From: Hymenobacter aerilatus
GTDB lineage: Bacteria; Bacteroidota; Bacteroidia; Cytophagales; Hymenobacteraceae
Direction: 5' to 3'
Assembly (NCBI RefSeq): GCF_022921095.1
Contig: NZ_CP095053.1
Span: 2,646,501-2,710,500, forward strand
Length of the DNA stretch: 64,000 nt
Part shown: piece after piece, positions 26,983 to 36,931 of the stretch
How positions within the stretch are numbered: the first letter of the stretch is position 1
Layout: each line of letters starts with the position of its first letter
Program-made: the position numbers and the translations under genes
The notes under the pieces: generated by a model
The model's input: the letters and a program-made list of their open reading frames with translations, nothing else
What the model was told of the DNA's origin: nothing
The model's database searches: none

Positions 26983-29900
26983 ATGAACAACCGCTTGCTC
27001 CCCAAGGCCCTCCTAACGCTGGCGCTGCCGCTCCTCGGCGGGCTACCCGTTTCGGTGCGCGCCCAGCAAGCGCCTACCCCCAACCTCGAAACCCTCTTCC
27101 AAAACCCACCCGAAGCGGCCCGCCCATGGGTGTTCTGGTACTGGATGAATGGTGCCGTAACGCCTGAAGGCATCACGGCCGACCTGGCCGCTATGAAGGA
27201 AGCCGGCATCGGCGGGGCCTACCTCATGCCGATCAAGGACGTGGAGAATCCGCCGGCCATTACGCCGCCGGCCCGGCAACTCTCGCCGCAGTGGTGGAAG
27301 ATGGTGAAGCACGCCATGACGGAAGCCGACCGCCTGGGCCTGAAGCTGGCTATGCACGTCAGCGACGGGTTTGCGCTGGCCGGCGGCCCCTGGATTACGC
27401 CGGAGCTTTCTATGCAAAAGCTCACCTACAGCGAAACCCAGACCACGGGCGGCAAACGGTTGAGCCTGACGTTGCTACAGCCACCCGCCGTGCAGGGCTA
27501 CTACCGCGACGTGGCCGTGTACGCCTACCCTACCCCCAGCAGTACGGCCTCTACCTACACTACCAAACCCAAGGTAACCAGCAACATCCCTGACAGCCAA
27601 CCAGCCCTGCTCGCCGTGGCTGGCAATAAGGAAACCCTTAAGTCCAATGAGCCGGGCTGGGTGCAATACGCTTTTGACCAGCCCTTTACCTGCCGCTCCA
27701 TCCGCGTCCGCTCGAAGGGTTATAACTACCAAGCCAACCGCTTACGGGTGGAAGCCAGCGACGACGGGCGCACGTTTCGGCCGGTGATGCAGCTCCGACC
27801 ACCGCGCAGCGGCTGGCAGGACAGCAGCGCCGTAACCCACGCCCTACCCGCCACCACGGCACGGTACTTCCGGTTTGTGTACGACCCAGCCGGCTCCGAG
27901 CCGGGCGCCGAGGACCTGGACGCGGCTAAGTGGAAGCAGAGCCTGAAAGTGACGGAAATCCGCCTGTCGTCGGAGGCGCGCATCAACCAGTTTGAGGGCA
28001 AGAACGGCGAAGTGTGGCGCGTGAGCGAACGGACCACTGCCCAGCAAGTGCCCGCGGCAGACTGCGTGCCGCTCAACAAAGTCCTCAACCTCACCGACAA
28101 GCTCGACGCCACCGGCCGCCTTACTTGGCAGGCCCCGCCCGGCCGCTGGACCATCTTGCGCATGGGCCACACCAGCACTGGCCAAATCAATACCACCGGT
28201 GGCGGGGCGCGGGGGCTGGAGTGCGACAAGTTCAACCCCGAGGCCGTGAAGCTGCAGTTTGACAGCTGGTTTGGGGAGGCCGTGCGCCAGGCCGGCCCGG
28301 AGTTGGCCGGGCGGGTGCTCAAGATGTTTCATGTGGATAGCTGGGAGTGCGGCTCGCAGAACTGGTCGCGCAACTTCGCGGCGGAGTTTCGGCAGCGCCG
28401 CGGCTACGATTTGCTACCCTACCTGCCCGTGATGGCCGGCGTCCCCCTGCAAAGCGCCGACCAGTCGGAGCGGGTGCTGTTTGACGTGCGCCAGACCATT
28501 GCGGAGCTGGTGAACGACAAGTTTTACGTGACCCTGAAGGAGCAGGCGCACGCCAAGGGCTGCACGTTTTCGGCCGAAGCCATAGCGCCCACGATGGTCA
28601 GCGACGGGCTGCTGCACTACCAGCACGCCGACGTGCCCATGGGTGAGTTCTGGCTGCGCAGCCCTACCCACGACAAGCCCAACGACATGCTCGACGCCAT
28701 TTCGGGCGCGCACATCTACGGCAAAAACATCGTGCAGGCAGAGGCTTTCACGGAATTGCGCCTGGCTTGGGACGAGCACCCTGGCATGCTGAAGGCTCTG
28801 CAGGACCGCAACTACGCGCTGGGCGTCAACCGCATGGTGTACCACGTGTTCGTGCACAACCCCTGGTTGGACCGCCAGCCGGGCATGACGCTCAGTGGCA
28901 TCGGTCTGTTCTTCCAGCGCGACCAAACCTGGTGGAAGCCCGGCCGCGCCTGGGTCGACTACGCACGTCGGTGTCAGGCGCTGCTGCAACTCGGCCACCC
29001 GGTGGCCGACGTAGCCGTGTTTACGGGTGAGGAAACACCGCGCCGCGCCATTCTGCCCGACCGGCTGGTGGCCACCCTACCCGGCATCTTTGGGCCGCAG
29101 GCAGTGGCGAATGAGAAAAAGCGCTTTGCCAACGTAGGCCTGCCCATGCGCGAGCAGCCCGAGAAAGTATCTGCCTCGGCCAACATGTACACCGCCGACG
29201 AGTTGGTGGACCCACTGCACGGCTATGCCTACGACTCTTTCAACAAAGATGCTCTCCTGCGCCTGGCCAAGGTAGAAAACGGCCGCATCGTGCTGCCCGG
29301 CGGCGCCAGCTATGGTTTGCTGGTGGTGCCCGGCGCCCACCCTCTATGGCCCAATAGCACCTCCATGTCGCCCGAAGTGGCTGCCAAACTACGCGAGCTA
29401 GCCCAAGCCGGCGCCACCATCCTTCTAGACCGGGAGCCCGCCCGTTCTCCGTCGCTACAAAAGTTTCCAGCTGCTGATAACGAGGTGCAGCAAGTGGCAT
29501 CTGATTTTCAGCAACTATCTACTAAAAGCACAACCTCGTCTGGCTCCCCCTCTCCTCGGGAGAGGGGGCCGGGGGGTGAGGCGAACCGCCAGAACGGCCC
29601 ACAAGTAACCGCCGCAACCACTGCCGCAACCGCTTCTGCCGCCACTGGCCGCGTCCTGCAAGGCCCCTACACCGCTCCTACCTTTGAACCGCTGGGCCTA
29701 CCCCGCGACGTAGTCGCCACAACCCACGACGGCCGCCCGGCCCGCGGCATTGCCTGGAATCATCGTACCGCCCCCGAGTTCGACATCTACTTCATTTCCA
29801 ACCAGCTTGATTCAGTCCAGATGATCGATTTGAGCTTGCGCGTCAGCGGCCGCCAGCCGGAGCTGTGGGACGCGGTGACGGGTGAAATGCAGCCGGCCCG

Positions 29901-30552
29901 CAATTGGTTTAGCGCGGAAGGACGCACCCGCTTGCCCCTCTACCTGGAGCGCAACGCCTCGGTATTTGTGGTATTGCGCGAACCAACCACGCAAACGGCC
30001 GCTTCTGCCGGCATGAACTGGCACAAGCTTCTACCCGTGCAGATGCTGGCCGGCCCGTGGCAAGTGCGCTTCGACCCGGAGATGCACGGCCCGACCCAGC
30101 CCGTCGCCTTCCCTACCCTCACCGACTGGAGCCAGCACCCCAACGACTCCATCCGCCACTACGCCGGCACCGCCGAGTACAGCCAAACCTTCCGCTGGCA
30201 ACCCTCGAAGCAGCTGCGAAAACAGCTGAAGCAGCAGGATAAGACGCCTGTTTATCTGGAGTTGAACACCGTCGCCAACCTCGCCGAAGTGACGCTCAAC
30301 GGCCAGCCCATCGGCACGGCCTGGACGGCTCCCTACCGCCTCGACATCACGAAAGCGCTGCGCAGAGGCGACAACCAGCTCAGCATCCGCGTGACGAATA
30401 CGTGGGCTAATCGCCTCATCGGCGAGCAAGCCAAGCCCGCCGACCAACGCCGCGTCTGGACGCCTGCGCCCCTACCCGCCGCTAACAAACCGCTCCTGCC
30501 AGCAGGGCTGCTGGGGCCGGTAAACATCAGTTTGTCAAATGATTATAGATAA
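26983..30552 (+). CDS. Alpha-L-rhamnosidase, GH106, with in-frame repeat insertion
   Basis: An exported enzyme of 1189 residues (signal ends near VSVRAQQ). The N-terminal barrel has PWVFWYWMNGAVTPEG and GIGGAYLMPI, typical of GH106. Glu455 (VDSWECGSQNW) and Glu555 (PMGEFWLRSP) are spaced as the catalytic pair reported for Bacteroides BT0986 (Glu461/Glu561, from memory). The C-terminus is a GH2-like sugar-binding sandwich (LNTVANLAEVTLNGQPIGT). Residues of about 853-868, SGSPSPRERGPGGEANR, are the translation of a family A arm at 29542-29581, followed by a low-complexity Ala/Thr stretch. It removes alpha-L-rhamnose from complex pectin such as RG-II. Confidence 0.9.
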   Translation: MNNRLLPKALLTLALPLLGGLPVSVRAQQAPTPNLETLFQNPPEAARPWVFWYWMNGAVTPEGITADLAAMKEAGIGGAYLMPIKDVENPPAITPPARQLSPQWWKMVKHAMTEADRLGLKLAMHVSDGFALAGGPWITPELSMQKLTYSETQTTGGKRLSLTLLQPPAVQGYYRDVAVYAYPTPSSTASTYTTKPKVTSNIPDSQPALLAVAGNKETLKSNEPGWVQYAFDQPFTCRSIRVRSKGYNYQANRLRVEASDDGRTFRPVMQLRPPRSGWQDSSAVTHALPATTARYFRFVYDPAGSEPGAEDLDAAKWKQSLKVTEIRLSSEARINQFEGKNGEVWRVSERTTAQQVPAADCVPLNKVLNLTDKLDATGRLTWQAPPGRWTILRMGHTSTGQINTTGGGARGLECDKFNPEAVKLQFDSWFGEAVRQAGPELAGRVLKMFHVDSWECGSQNWSRNFAAEFRQRRGYDLLPYLPVMAGVPLQSADQSERVLFDVRQTIAELVNDKFYVTLKEQAHAKGCTFSAEAIAPTMVSDGLLHYQHADVPMGEFWLRSPTHDKPNDMLDAISGAHIYGKNIVQAEAFTELRLAWDEHPGMLKALQDRNYALGVNRMVYHVFVHNPWLDRQPGMTLSGIGLFFQRDQTWWKPGRAWVDYARRCQALLQLGHPVADVAVFTGEETPRRAILPDRLVATLPGIFGPQAVANEKKRFANVGLPMREQPEKVSASANMYTADELVDPLHGYAYDSFNKDALLRLAKVENGRIVLPGGASYGLLVVPGAHPLWPNSTSMSPEVAAKLRELAQAGATILLDREPARSPSLQKFPAADNEVQQVASDFQQLSTKSTTSSGSPSPRERGPGGEANRQNGPQVTAATTAATASAATGRVLQGPYTAPTFEPLGLPRDVVATTHDGRPARGIAWNHRTAPEFDIYFISNQLDSVQMIDLSLRVSGRQPELWDAVTGEMQPARNWFSAEGRTRLPLYLERNASVFVVLREPTTQTAASAGMNWHKLLPVQMLAGPWQVRFDPEMHGPTQPVAFPTLTDWSQHPNDSIRHYAGTAEYSQTFRWQPSKQLRKQLKQQDKTPVYLELNTVANLAEVTLNGQPIGTAWTAPYRLDITKALRRGDNQLSIRVTNTWANRLIGEQAKPADQRRVWTPAPLPAANKPLLPAGLLGPVNISLSNDYR
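29542..29581 (+). repeat. Family A hairpin arm inside the GH106 gene
   Basis: GGCTCCCCCTCTCC...GGAGAGGGGGCCGGGGGGTGAGG with only a short loop. It keeps the frame and is translated at an apparent interdomain position. Confidence 0.9.
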
Positions 30553-30553
30553 A

Positions 30554-30691
30554 CCTCACCCCTCAACCCCCTCTCCTCGGGGAGAGGAGGAGCCGAACGA
30601 TTGCCAAGAGTCTAAAAGATAGTAGAACAAACTGCCAAACCGCGCCGCGTGGCTCCCCCTCTCCCCGAGGAGAGAGGGCCGGGGGGTGAGG
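30554..30691. repeat. Family A hairpin repeat, inverted pair
   Basis: Arms at 30554-30594 and 30651-30691 have a few mismatches. The spacer shares GAACGA, AACTGCCAAAC and CGCGCCGC with the pair at 12371-12523. Confidence 0.88.
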
Positions 30692-30714
30692 TCCACCGCC
30701 AGAACAAATAGACC

Positions 30715-32763
30715 ATGCCCTATCCTACTCATAAACTACTCGCCGCCGGCCTACTCACCCTCGCGGCCGTAGCCGCCCGGCCTGCCGCCGCCCAAACCAA
30801 AGCCCTGACGAACACCACCGCCAGCACCCACGCCAAGCTGCGCGGCGTAGACGTGGGCAGCGTGGCTTGGACGGATGGCTTCTGGGCCGACCGGTTTGAG
30901 GTGTGCCGTACCTCTATGGTACCCACGATGTGGGCGCTATATAAGGACTCGCTAAAAAATCATGCTTTCCGCAACTTTGAAATTGCGGCCGGTTTGCAGA
31001 AAGGCAGCCACTTCGGCCCTTCCTTCCACGACGGCGATTTTTTCAAGCTGATGGAGGCCGTGGCCGCTACCTACGCCGTGACCCGCGACCCCAAGCTGGA
31101 CCAAATGCTCGACGAGGTGATTCCCGTGATTGCCAAAGTGCAGCGCGCCGATGGCTACCTGAGCACCCAGGCTACCATTGCGGCCCGCAATGAAGGCAAG
31201 AACGTAGCCTTTCAGGACCGTCTGAACTTTGAGACCTACAACCTGGGCCACCTCATGACGGCCGCCTGCGTGCACTACCGCGCCACTGGCAAAACCACCA
31301 TGCTCGACCTGGCCAAGAAGGCCACCGATTACCTCTACAATTTTTACAAAAAAGCCTCGCCTGAGCTGGCCCGCAATGCCATTTGTCCCTCGCACTACAT
31401 GGGCGTGGTGGAGATGTACCGCACCACCCGCGACCCGCGCTACCTGGAGCTGGCCAAAAGCCTGATCGACATTCGGGGCATGGTGGCCGACATTGGCACC
31501 GACGACAACCAGGACCGCATTCCCTTCCGGCAGATGCAGAAAGCCGGCGGCCATGCTGTGCGCGCCAACTACCTCTTTGCCGGCGTGGCCGACGTGTATG
31601 CTGAAACCGGCGACCCTACCCTGCTGAGCACACTGGACAAGATGTGGGACGATGTGACCCAGCACAAGATGTACGTGACGGGGGCCTGCGGGGCCCTCTA
31701 CGATGGCGTATCGCCGGACGGCACGGCCTACAAGCCCGATACGGTGCAGAAGATTCACCAGGCCTATGGCCGCGACTACCAACTGCCCAACCACACGGCC
31801 CACGGCGAAACCTGCGCCAACATTGGCAATGTGCTCTGGAACTGGCGGATGCTGCAAGTAACCGCCGATGCCAAGTACGCCGACGTGCTGGAAACGGCGC
31901 TGTACAACAGCGTGTTGTCGGGCATCAGTCTTGATGGCAAGCGCTTCCTATACACCAACCCGCTAGCCTACTCCGACGAGCTGCCATTCAGTCAGCGCTG
32001 GTCGAAGGACCGGGTAGAGTACATAGCCCTGTCCAACTGCTGCCCGCCCAACGTGGTGCGCACCGTGGCTGAGGTAAGCAACTACGTGTACAATGTATCG
32101 AGTAAAGGCCTGTGGCTGAACCTGTACGGCGGCAACACCCTCAACACGAAACTTGCCGACGGCTCACCCCTGCAACTCACCCAAAAGACCGATTATCCCT
32201 GGGATGGCACCGTGACGCTCACGCTGCAACAAGCTCCTAAAAAGCCGTTTTCGATGTTCTTGCGTGTGCCCGGCTGGTGCGAAGGTGCCAAGCTGCTGGT
32301 AAATGGCAAGCCCGAGTCGGTGACGCTGAAACCCGGCACCTACGCCGAAGTGAACCGCCGTTGGAAGAAAGGCGACAAAGTGGAGCTAACCCTACCCATG
32401 CCCGCACAGCTGGTAGAGGCGAACCCACTGATAGAAGAAACGCGCAACCAGGTAGCCGTGCAGCGCGGCCCCGTAGTGTACTGCCTCGAGACCAAGGACT
32501 TACCTGCTGGCCAGCAGCTTAAGGCCCTCACGCTACCCGCCACCACCCAGCTCACGCCCAAGCACACCCGCATCGAAAACAGCGACGTGGTGCAGCTTAC
32601 TGGCACTGCCCAGCTGGCCGCCGAGCCGCAGTGGAACGGCCAGCTCTACCGCAAGCTCTCCGACCGCCAGCCTACCCCCGTGCCCATCACCCTCACGCCC
32701 TACTACGCCTGGGGCAACCGCGGCCACTCAGAAATGCAAGTGTGGATTCCGGTGAGCAAGTAA
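30715..32763 (+). CDS. GH127 (DUF1680) glycoside hydrolase
   Basis: An exported protein of 682 residues (signal ends near ARPAAAQ). The (alpha/alpha)6 barrel carries the GH127 zinc-thiolate site: HGETCANIGN with Glu365 and Cys367, and SNCCPPNVV with Cys442/Cys443, the second of which is the expected nucleophile. GH127 members are beta-L-arabinofuranosidases; a Bacteroides member (BT1003) releases L-aceric acid from RG-II. It follows GH106 after a family A pair and precedes the esterase by 73 bases. Substrate choice between arabinofuranose and aceric acid cannot be made from the sequence. Confidence 0.88.
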   Translation: MPYPTHKLLAAGLLTLAAVAARPAAAQTKALTNTTASTHAKLRGVDVGSVAWTDGFWADRFEVCRTSMVPTMWALYKDSLKNHAFRNFEIAAGLQKGSHFGPSFHDGDFFKLMEAVAATYAVTRDPKLDQMLDEVIPVIAKVQRADGYLSTQATIAARNEGKNVAFQDRLNFETYNLGHLMTAACVHYRATGKTTMLDLAKKATDYLYNFYKKASPELARNAICPSHYMGVVEMYRTTRDPRYLELAKSLIDIRGMVADIGTDDNQDRIPFRQMQKAGGHAVRANYLFAGVADVYAETGDPTLLSTLDKMWDDVTQHKMYVTGACGALYDGVSPDGTAYKPDTVQKIHQAYGRDYQLPNHTAHGETCANIGNVLWNWRMLQVTADAKYADVLETALYNSVLSGISLDGKRFLYTNPLAYSDELPFSQRWSKDRVEYIALSNCCPPNVVRTVAEVSNYVYNVSSKGLWLNLYGGNTLNTKLADGSPLQLTQKTDYPWDGTVTLTLQQAPKKPFSMFLRVPGWCEGAKLLVNGKPESVTLKPGTYAEVNRRWKKGDKVELTLPMPAQLVEANPLIEETRNQVAVQRGPVVYCLETKDLPAGQQLKALTLPATTQLTPKHTRIENSDVVQLTGTAQLAAEPQWNGQLYRKLSDRQPTPVPITLTPYYAWGNRGHSEMQVWIPVSK

Positions 32764-32836
32764 CCCCCGCAAACGCTTGATGCGCACTGCCTTGAGGATA
32801 GCAGATTGATTAGTTGAGAGTAAGATTTTGATTTAC

Positions 32837-34336
32837 ATGAAAGAAGAAAACATAAATACTATACGCAAATCGCTCGGTTTCTCCTTCCCATTCCGGAGAA
32901 GGGGCCGAGGGGCAAGGCGAATCATCTGTTCTCTGCTTCTTCTCCTCCCTACCCTCCTCCGCGCCGAATTGCGCTTGTCCTCTCTCTTCACCGATAACAT
33001 GGTGTTTCAGCAGCAGGCTGAGTGTGCCGTGTGGGGCTGGGCGAAGGCCGGCAGCACCATTACGGTGGCGCCAAGCTGGGGCAAACAGAAGTACACCGCC
33101 AAAGCCGATGCAGCCGGAGCATGGCGCCTGAAAGTGAAAACGCCCGCCGCTGGCGGACCATACACGCTCAGCTTCAGCGGCGACGACAAGCCGGTGAAGC
33201 TGACCAACGTGTTGGTAGGCGAGGTGTGGCTCTGCGGAGGCCAGTCGAACATGGAGATGCCGATGAAGGGCTTTAAAGGGCAGCCGGTACTGAACTCGAA
33301 CGAAGCGGTTCTGCATTCCAAAAACGACCAGCTGCGTCTGTACACCGTACCCCGCTCGTCGGTAACTGAGGTGCAGGAGAACAGCAAACCTTCGCCCTGG
33401 CGCGTGGCCGAGCCGGAGGCGGTTAGCAATTTCAGTGCTACTGCCTATTACTTCGGACGTCTGCTGCAGGAACAGCTGCATGTGCCGGTGGGCCTACTGC
33501 ACTGCAGCTACAGCGGTTCCTTCATCGAGGCCTGGATGGATGTGGAGAACCTGAAGCAGTTTGCCGGAGTGAAGATTCCGGCCAAAGGCGACACCATCAA
33601 GCAGGTTAGCCGCACGGCCACTACGCTGTATAACGGCATGTTGCACCCCATCGAAGGCTACGGCATCAAAGGGGTCATCTGGTACCAGGGCGAGTCGAAC
33701 TACGACCGGCCCGACGAGTACCAGAAGATGCTGGCGGCCATGGTGAAGCAGTGGCGCACCAAGTGGGGCATGGGCGACTTCCCGTTCTACTACGCCCAGA
33801 TTGCACCTTTCGATTACACCCGCACGTCGAAAAACAAAGGCGGCAAGTACAACTCCGCTTTCGTCCGCGACGCCCAACGCAAGGCGCAGGAGCAGATTCC
33901 GAACTCGGCTATGGCCGTGCTGCTCGACGTGGGCGAGGAAGCCAATATTCACCCCATGCGCAAGGAGCCTGGCGGTACGCGCCTGGCCCTGCTGGCCCTG
34001 CAGAAAACCTACGGTCTGAAAGGGTTCGGGGCCGTTAGCCCATCGTACGAGTCGATGACGGTGAAGGGCAGCGAAGCGGTCGTGCGTTTCAAGGATGCCC
34101 CGATGGGCATGACAGCTTTCGGGCAGGAGTTGAAAGGCTTTGAAATAGCCGGCGCCGATCAGAAGTGGTACCCGGCTACAGCGAAGATTAACGGCAGCTC
34201 CATCACCGTATCGGCCGATGCCGTGAAGACGCCGGTAGCGGTGCGCTATGCCTTCCAGGACTTTACGCGGGCTACCTTATTCGGCAACGACGGGCTGCCG
34301 GTGTCATCGTTCCGCACAGACGATTGGGCGGAATAG
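32837..34336 (+). CDS. Sialate O-acetylesterase-like (SASA/DUF303) esterase
   Basis: An exported SGNH-type esterase of 499 residues. EVWLCGGQSNMEMPM contains the nucleophile Ser, IKGVIWYQGESN the oxyanion block, and the Asp/His pair is near VGEEANIHPMRK. It removes O-acetyl groups from sugars; in pectin loci such enzymes deacetylate rhamnogalacturonan. The ATG at 32837 is used; no start codon exists between the family A arm (32876-32919, translated as FPFRRRGRGARR) and the hydrophobic core IICSLLLLLPTLL, so the repeat is part of the signal peptide region. The residual arm is more degenerate than intergenic copies. Confidence 0.85.
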   Translation: MKEENINTIRKSLGFSFPFRRRGRGARRIICSLLLLLPTLLRAELRLSSLFTDNMVFQQQAECAVWGWAKAGSTITVAPSWGKQKYTAKADAAGAWRLKVKTPAAGGPYTLSFSGDDKPVKLTNVLVGEVWLCGGQSNMEMPMKGFKGQPVLNSNEAVLHSKNDQLRLYTVPRSSVTEVQENSKPSPWRVAEPEAVSNFSATAYYFGRLLQEQLHVPVGLLHCSYSGSFIEAWMDVENLKQFAGVKIPAKGDTIKQVSRTATTLYNGMLHPIEGYGIKGVIWYQGESNYDRPDEYQKMLAAMVKQWRTKWGMGDFPFYYAQIAPFDYTRTSKNKGGKYNSAFVRDAQRKAQEQIPNSAMAVLLDVGEEANIHPMRKEPGGTRLALLALQKTYGLKGFGAVSPSYESMTVKGSEAVVRFKDAPMGMTAFGQELKGFEIAGADQKWYPATAKINGSSITVSADAVKTPVAVRYAFQDFTRATLFGNDGLPVSSFRTDDWAE

Positions 34337-34339
34337 CCG

Positions 34340-34515
34340 CCTCCCCCCCGGCCCCCTCTTGGCTGCGCCGACCTTCGGTTCAAAAGAGAGAGGAGCCTGA
34401 CGATTGCCCAATCCTAACCTGCATGCTTCAAGCGTTTAATTGTTTCGATTTCGCTGACAAAACTAGTCGTCTAGTTCCCCCTCTCCTGTCGAGGATAGGG
34501 GGCCGGGAGATGAGG
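34340..34515. repeat. Diverged family A pair containing a start codon
   Basis: The left arm 34340-34396 has CCGGCCCCCTCTT and an expanded loop with TTCGGTTCAAAAGAGAGAGGAGCC; the right arm is at 34471-34515. The usual GGGGTGAGG end reads GGGAGATGAGG in the right arm and gives the ATG of the next gene at 34510. Confidence 0.75.
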
Positions 34516-36819
34516 CACTATATCTGGGCGGCCGTACTGCTCCTGCTGCCCTACCTCGGCCAGGCCCAGGAACTTGCCAGCAACAACATCATCTGGACCA
34601 GCCAAAGCAAGAACAGCGGCGAGTCCATGCCCTGTGGTGGTGGCGACATCGGCCTGAATGTGTGGGCCGAAAACGGTGACGTGCTGTTCTACGTGGCTCG
34701 CAGCGGCACCTTCGATGAGAATAATTCGCTGCTAAAGCTCGGTCGCGTACGCCTGCGCCTTACCCCGAATCCGTTTGAAGGAAGTGCATTCAAGCAAACG
34801 CTAAACCTGCAGCAAGGCAACGTAACGCTGACTGGCACCGCTGGAAAGACTACGGCCCAGGTACACATCTGGGTTGATGTGTTCAAGCCGATAGTGCATG
34901 TCGAGGTCAGCAGCAACGAAAAGCTGGCGGCCGAGGCTACCTACGAAAGCTGGCGCTTTGCCGATCGGCTGTTGAAAGCCAAGGAAAACAATCAGAATTC
35001 CTATAAGTGGGCGCCACAGGGCGAGGTAAAAACCCGCCACGACAGCATAGCCTTTCGCAACCAAGGCGTTGAATTCTTCCACCAGAACCGCCCGCAGACG
35101 GTGTTTGACGTCACAGTGCAGCAACAGGGCCTGGCGGCGGTGAAGGCGCAGCTATTCAATCCGTTGCAGGAGCTGATTTTCGGCGGCACGCTGCAAGGCC
35201 CGAACATGGCGGCGGCGGGTACTACCACCGGCCAATACCTCAGCACACCCTACACAGGCTGGAAGCTGAAAAGCCGCACGTCGGCCAAGTCGCACTCGTT
35301 GCAGGTTGCGCTGCATACGGCTTACACGCCCAGCGCGGCGCAGTGGCAGCAAGGGCTGCAGCCGACGCTAGCCGCCGCCCAGCAAAACCCCAAAGCTGCC
35401 CGCCAACGCACCCTGGCCTGGTGGCGCGACTACTGGAGCCGCAGCTTCATCCACGTGCAACCTGCTAACGCTGCGAGCAATGCGCCCGAGTGGCAAGCCG
35501 GCCGCAACTACCAGCTGATGCGCTACATGCTCGGCTGCAATGCGTTCGGGCAGTACCCCACCAAGTTCAACGGCGGCCTGTTTACCTACGACCCGGCCCT
35601 GACCGATTCCACGCTGAAGTTTACGCCCGATTTCCGCAACTGGGGCGGCGGTACGCACACCGCGCAAAACCAGCGGCTGGTGTACTGGCCCATGCTGAAA
35701 AGCGGCGACGCGGCCCTGCTAAAGCCGCAGTTTGCGTACTATCTCCGCTTACTTAACAATGCCGAATTGCGCAGCCAGGTGTACTGGCAGCACAAAGGCG
35801 CCTGCTTCACCGAGCAGCTCGAAAACTTCGGACTGCCCAACCCCGCCGAGTACAACTGGAAACGCCCCGCCGACTACGACAAAGGCATGGAACATAATGC
35901 CTGGCTGGAGTACGAGTGGGACACGGTGCTGGAGTTCTGCCTGATGATGCTCGAAACGGAGCGCTATGCCGGGCAGGATGTGGCGGCGTATCTGCCCTTC
36001 ATCGAAAGCTGCCTGACGTTCTTCGACCAGCACTACCAGTACCTCGCGAAACAGCGCGGCGCCAAAGCCCTCGACGGCGAAGGTCACCTGGTACTCTACC
36101 CTGGCTCGGGCGCCGAAACGTACAAAATGGCCTATAACTCCACGGCTACCATCAGCGGCCTGCGCACGGTGCTCACGCGCCTGCTGGCCCTGCCGACGCA
36201 GGTTGGTACGGCCGAGCAGCGCAAAAGCTGGGAGGGTATGCTGGGCCGTCTGCCTGGTATCAGCTTCCGGGAAGTGGACGGGCACAAGGTTATTTCGCCA
36301 GCCAAGCTCTGGGAGCGGGTAAACAACACCGAAAGCCCGCAACTGTACCCGGTGTATCCGTGGGGCCTGTACGGCATCGGCCAGCCCGACCTGGAAACGG
36401 CCGTGAATACCTACCGCTTCGACCCCGACGTGCAGAAATTCCGCTCGCACGTGGGCTGGAAGCAGCACAACATCTTCGCCGCCCGCCTCGGCCTCACCGA
36501 CGAAGCTGCCGAGCTGACGCTGAAGAAGCTGCAGGACTCCGGCCGCCGCTTTCCCGCGTTCTGGGGCCCCGGCTACGACTGGACGCCCGACCACAACTGG
36601 GGCGGTTCCGGCATGATTGGCCTGCAGGAAATGCTGCTGCAAACCGACAATCGAAAGATCTATCTGCTACCCGCTTGGCCGAAGACTTGGGATGTGCATT
36701 TCAAGCTGCACGCGCCTTACCAGACGACCGTAGAATGCACTGTGAGGAATGGGCAGGTGCAGGAGCTGAAAGTGCTGCCGGAATCGCGGCGGCAGGATGT
36801 AGAGGTGCTGCTGAAGTAA
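34510..36819 (+). CDS. DUF5703 / GH95-like six-hairpin glycosidase
   Basis: An exported protein of 769 residues. From the ATG at 34510 it starts MRHYIWAAVLLLLPYLGQAQ, a normal signal peptide; the frame is open further upstream but only through repeat sequence. The N-terminal beta domain (ESMPCGGGDIGLNVWAENGDVLFYVARSG) is the DUF5703 signature, followed by an (alpha/alpha)6 barrel with NGGLFTYDP, HKGACFTEQLENFGLPN, LYPGSGAETYKMA and GGSGMIGLQEMLLQ. This is the layout of GH95/GH65-type enzymes such as alpha-L-fucosidases and alpha-L-galactosidases, but the family has no assigned reaction that I can name. It is adjacent to the esterase and closes the rightward glycosidase run. Confidence 0.75.
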   Translation: MRHYIWAAVLLLLPYLGQAQELASNNIIWTSQSKNSGESMPCGGGDIGLNVWAENGDVLFYVARSGTFDENNSLLKLGRVRLRLTPNPFEGSAFKQTLNLQQGNVTLTGTAGKTTAQVHIWVDVFKPIVHVEVSSNEKLAAEATYESWRFADRLLKAKENNQNSYKWAPQGEVKTRHDSIAFRNQGVEFFHQNRPQTVFDVTVQQQGLAAVKAQLFNPLQELIFGGTLQGPNMAAAGTTTGQYLSTPYTGWKLKSRTSAKSHSLQVALHTAYTPSAAQWQQGLQPTLAAAQQNPKAARQRTLAWWRDYWSRSFIHVQPANAASNAPEWQAGRNYQLMRYMLGCNAFGQYPTKFNGGLFTYDPALTDSTLKFTPDFRNWGGGTHTAQNQRLVYWPMLKSGDAALLKPQFAYYLRLLNNAELRSQVYWQHKGACFTEQLENFGLPNPAEYNWKRPADYDKGMEHNAWLEYEWDTVLEFCLMMLETERYAGQDVAAYLPFIESCLTFFDQHYQYLAKQRGAKALDGEGHLVLYPGSGAETYKMAYNSTATISGLRTVLTRLLALPTQVGTAEQRKSWEGMLGRLPGISFREVDGHKVISPAKLWERVNNTESPQLYPVYPWGLYGIGQPDLETAVNTYRFDPDVQKFRSHVGWKQHNIFAARLGLTDEAAELTLKKLQDSGRRFPAFWGPGYDWTPDHNWGGSGMIGLQEMLLQTDNRKIYLLPAWPKTWDVHFKLHAPYQTTVECTVRNGQVQELKVLPESRRQDVEVLLK

Positions 36820-36852
36820 GCTGCTGAAGCCGGTTGGTGCGGGCAAGTTCGG

Positions 36853-36860
36853 TAACTTTG
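36853..36860 (+). promoter_or_regulatory. Candidate -7 promoter box for the HAD gene
   Basis: TAACTTTG matches TAnnTTTG, 71 bases before the HAD ATG. A TTG at 36834 may serve as a weak -33 element with somewhat short spacing. It implies a separate transcript for this gene. Confidence 0.4.
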
Positions 36861-36931
36861 CCCGCGTTTAACCGTCACGAACTGGCCTGTTTCGCAACGT
36901 GGCGGCGCGGTTTGTCTACTTGTTTCCTGCC

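Noticed and set aside
30952..31857. Antisense open frame opposite GH127
   Set aside because: The sense strand carries the full GH127 domain with its Glu/Cys site; the antisense translation is low complexity.
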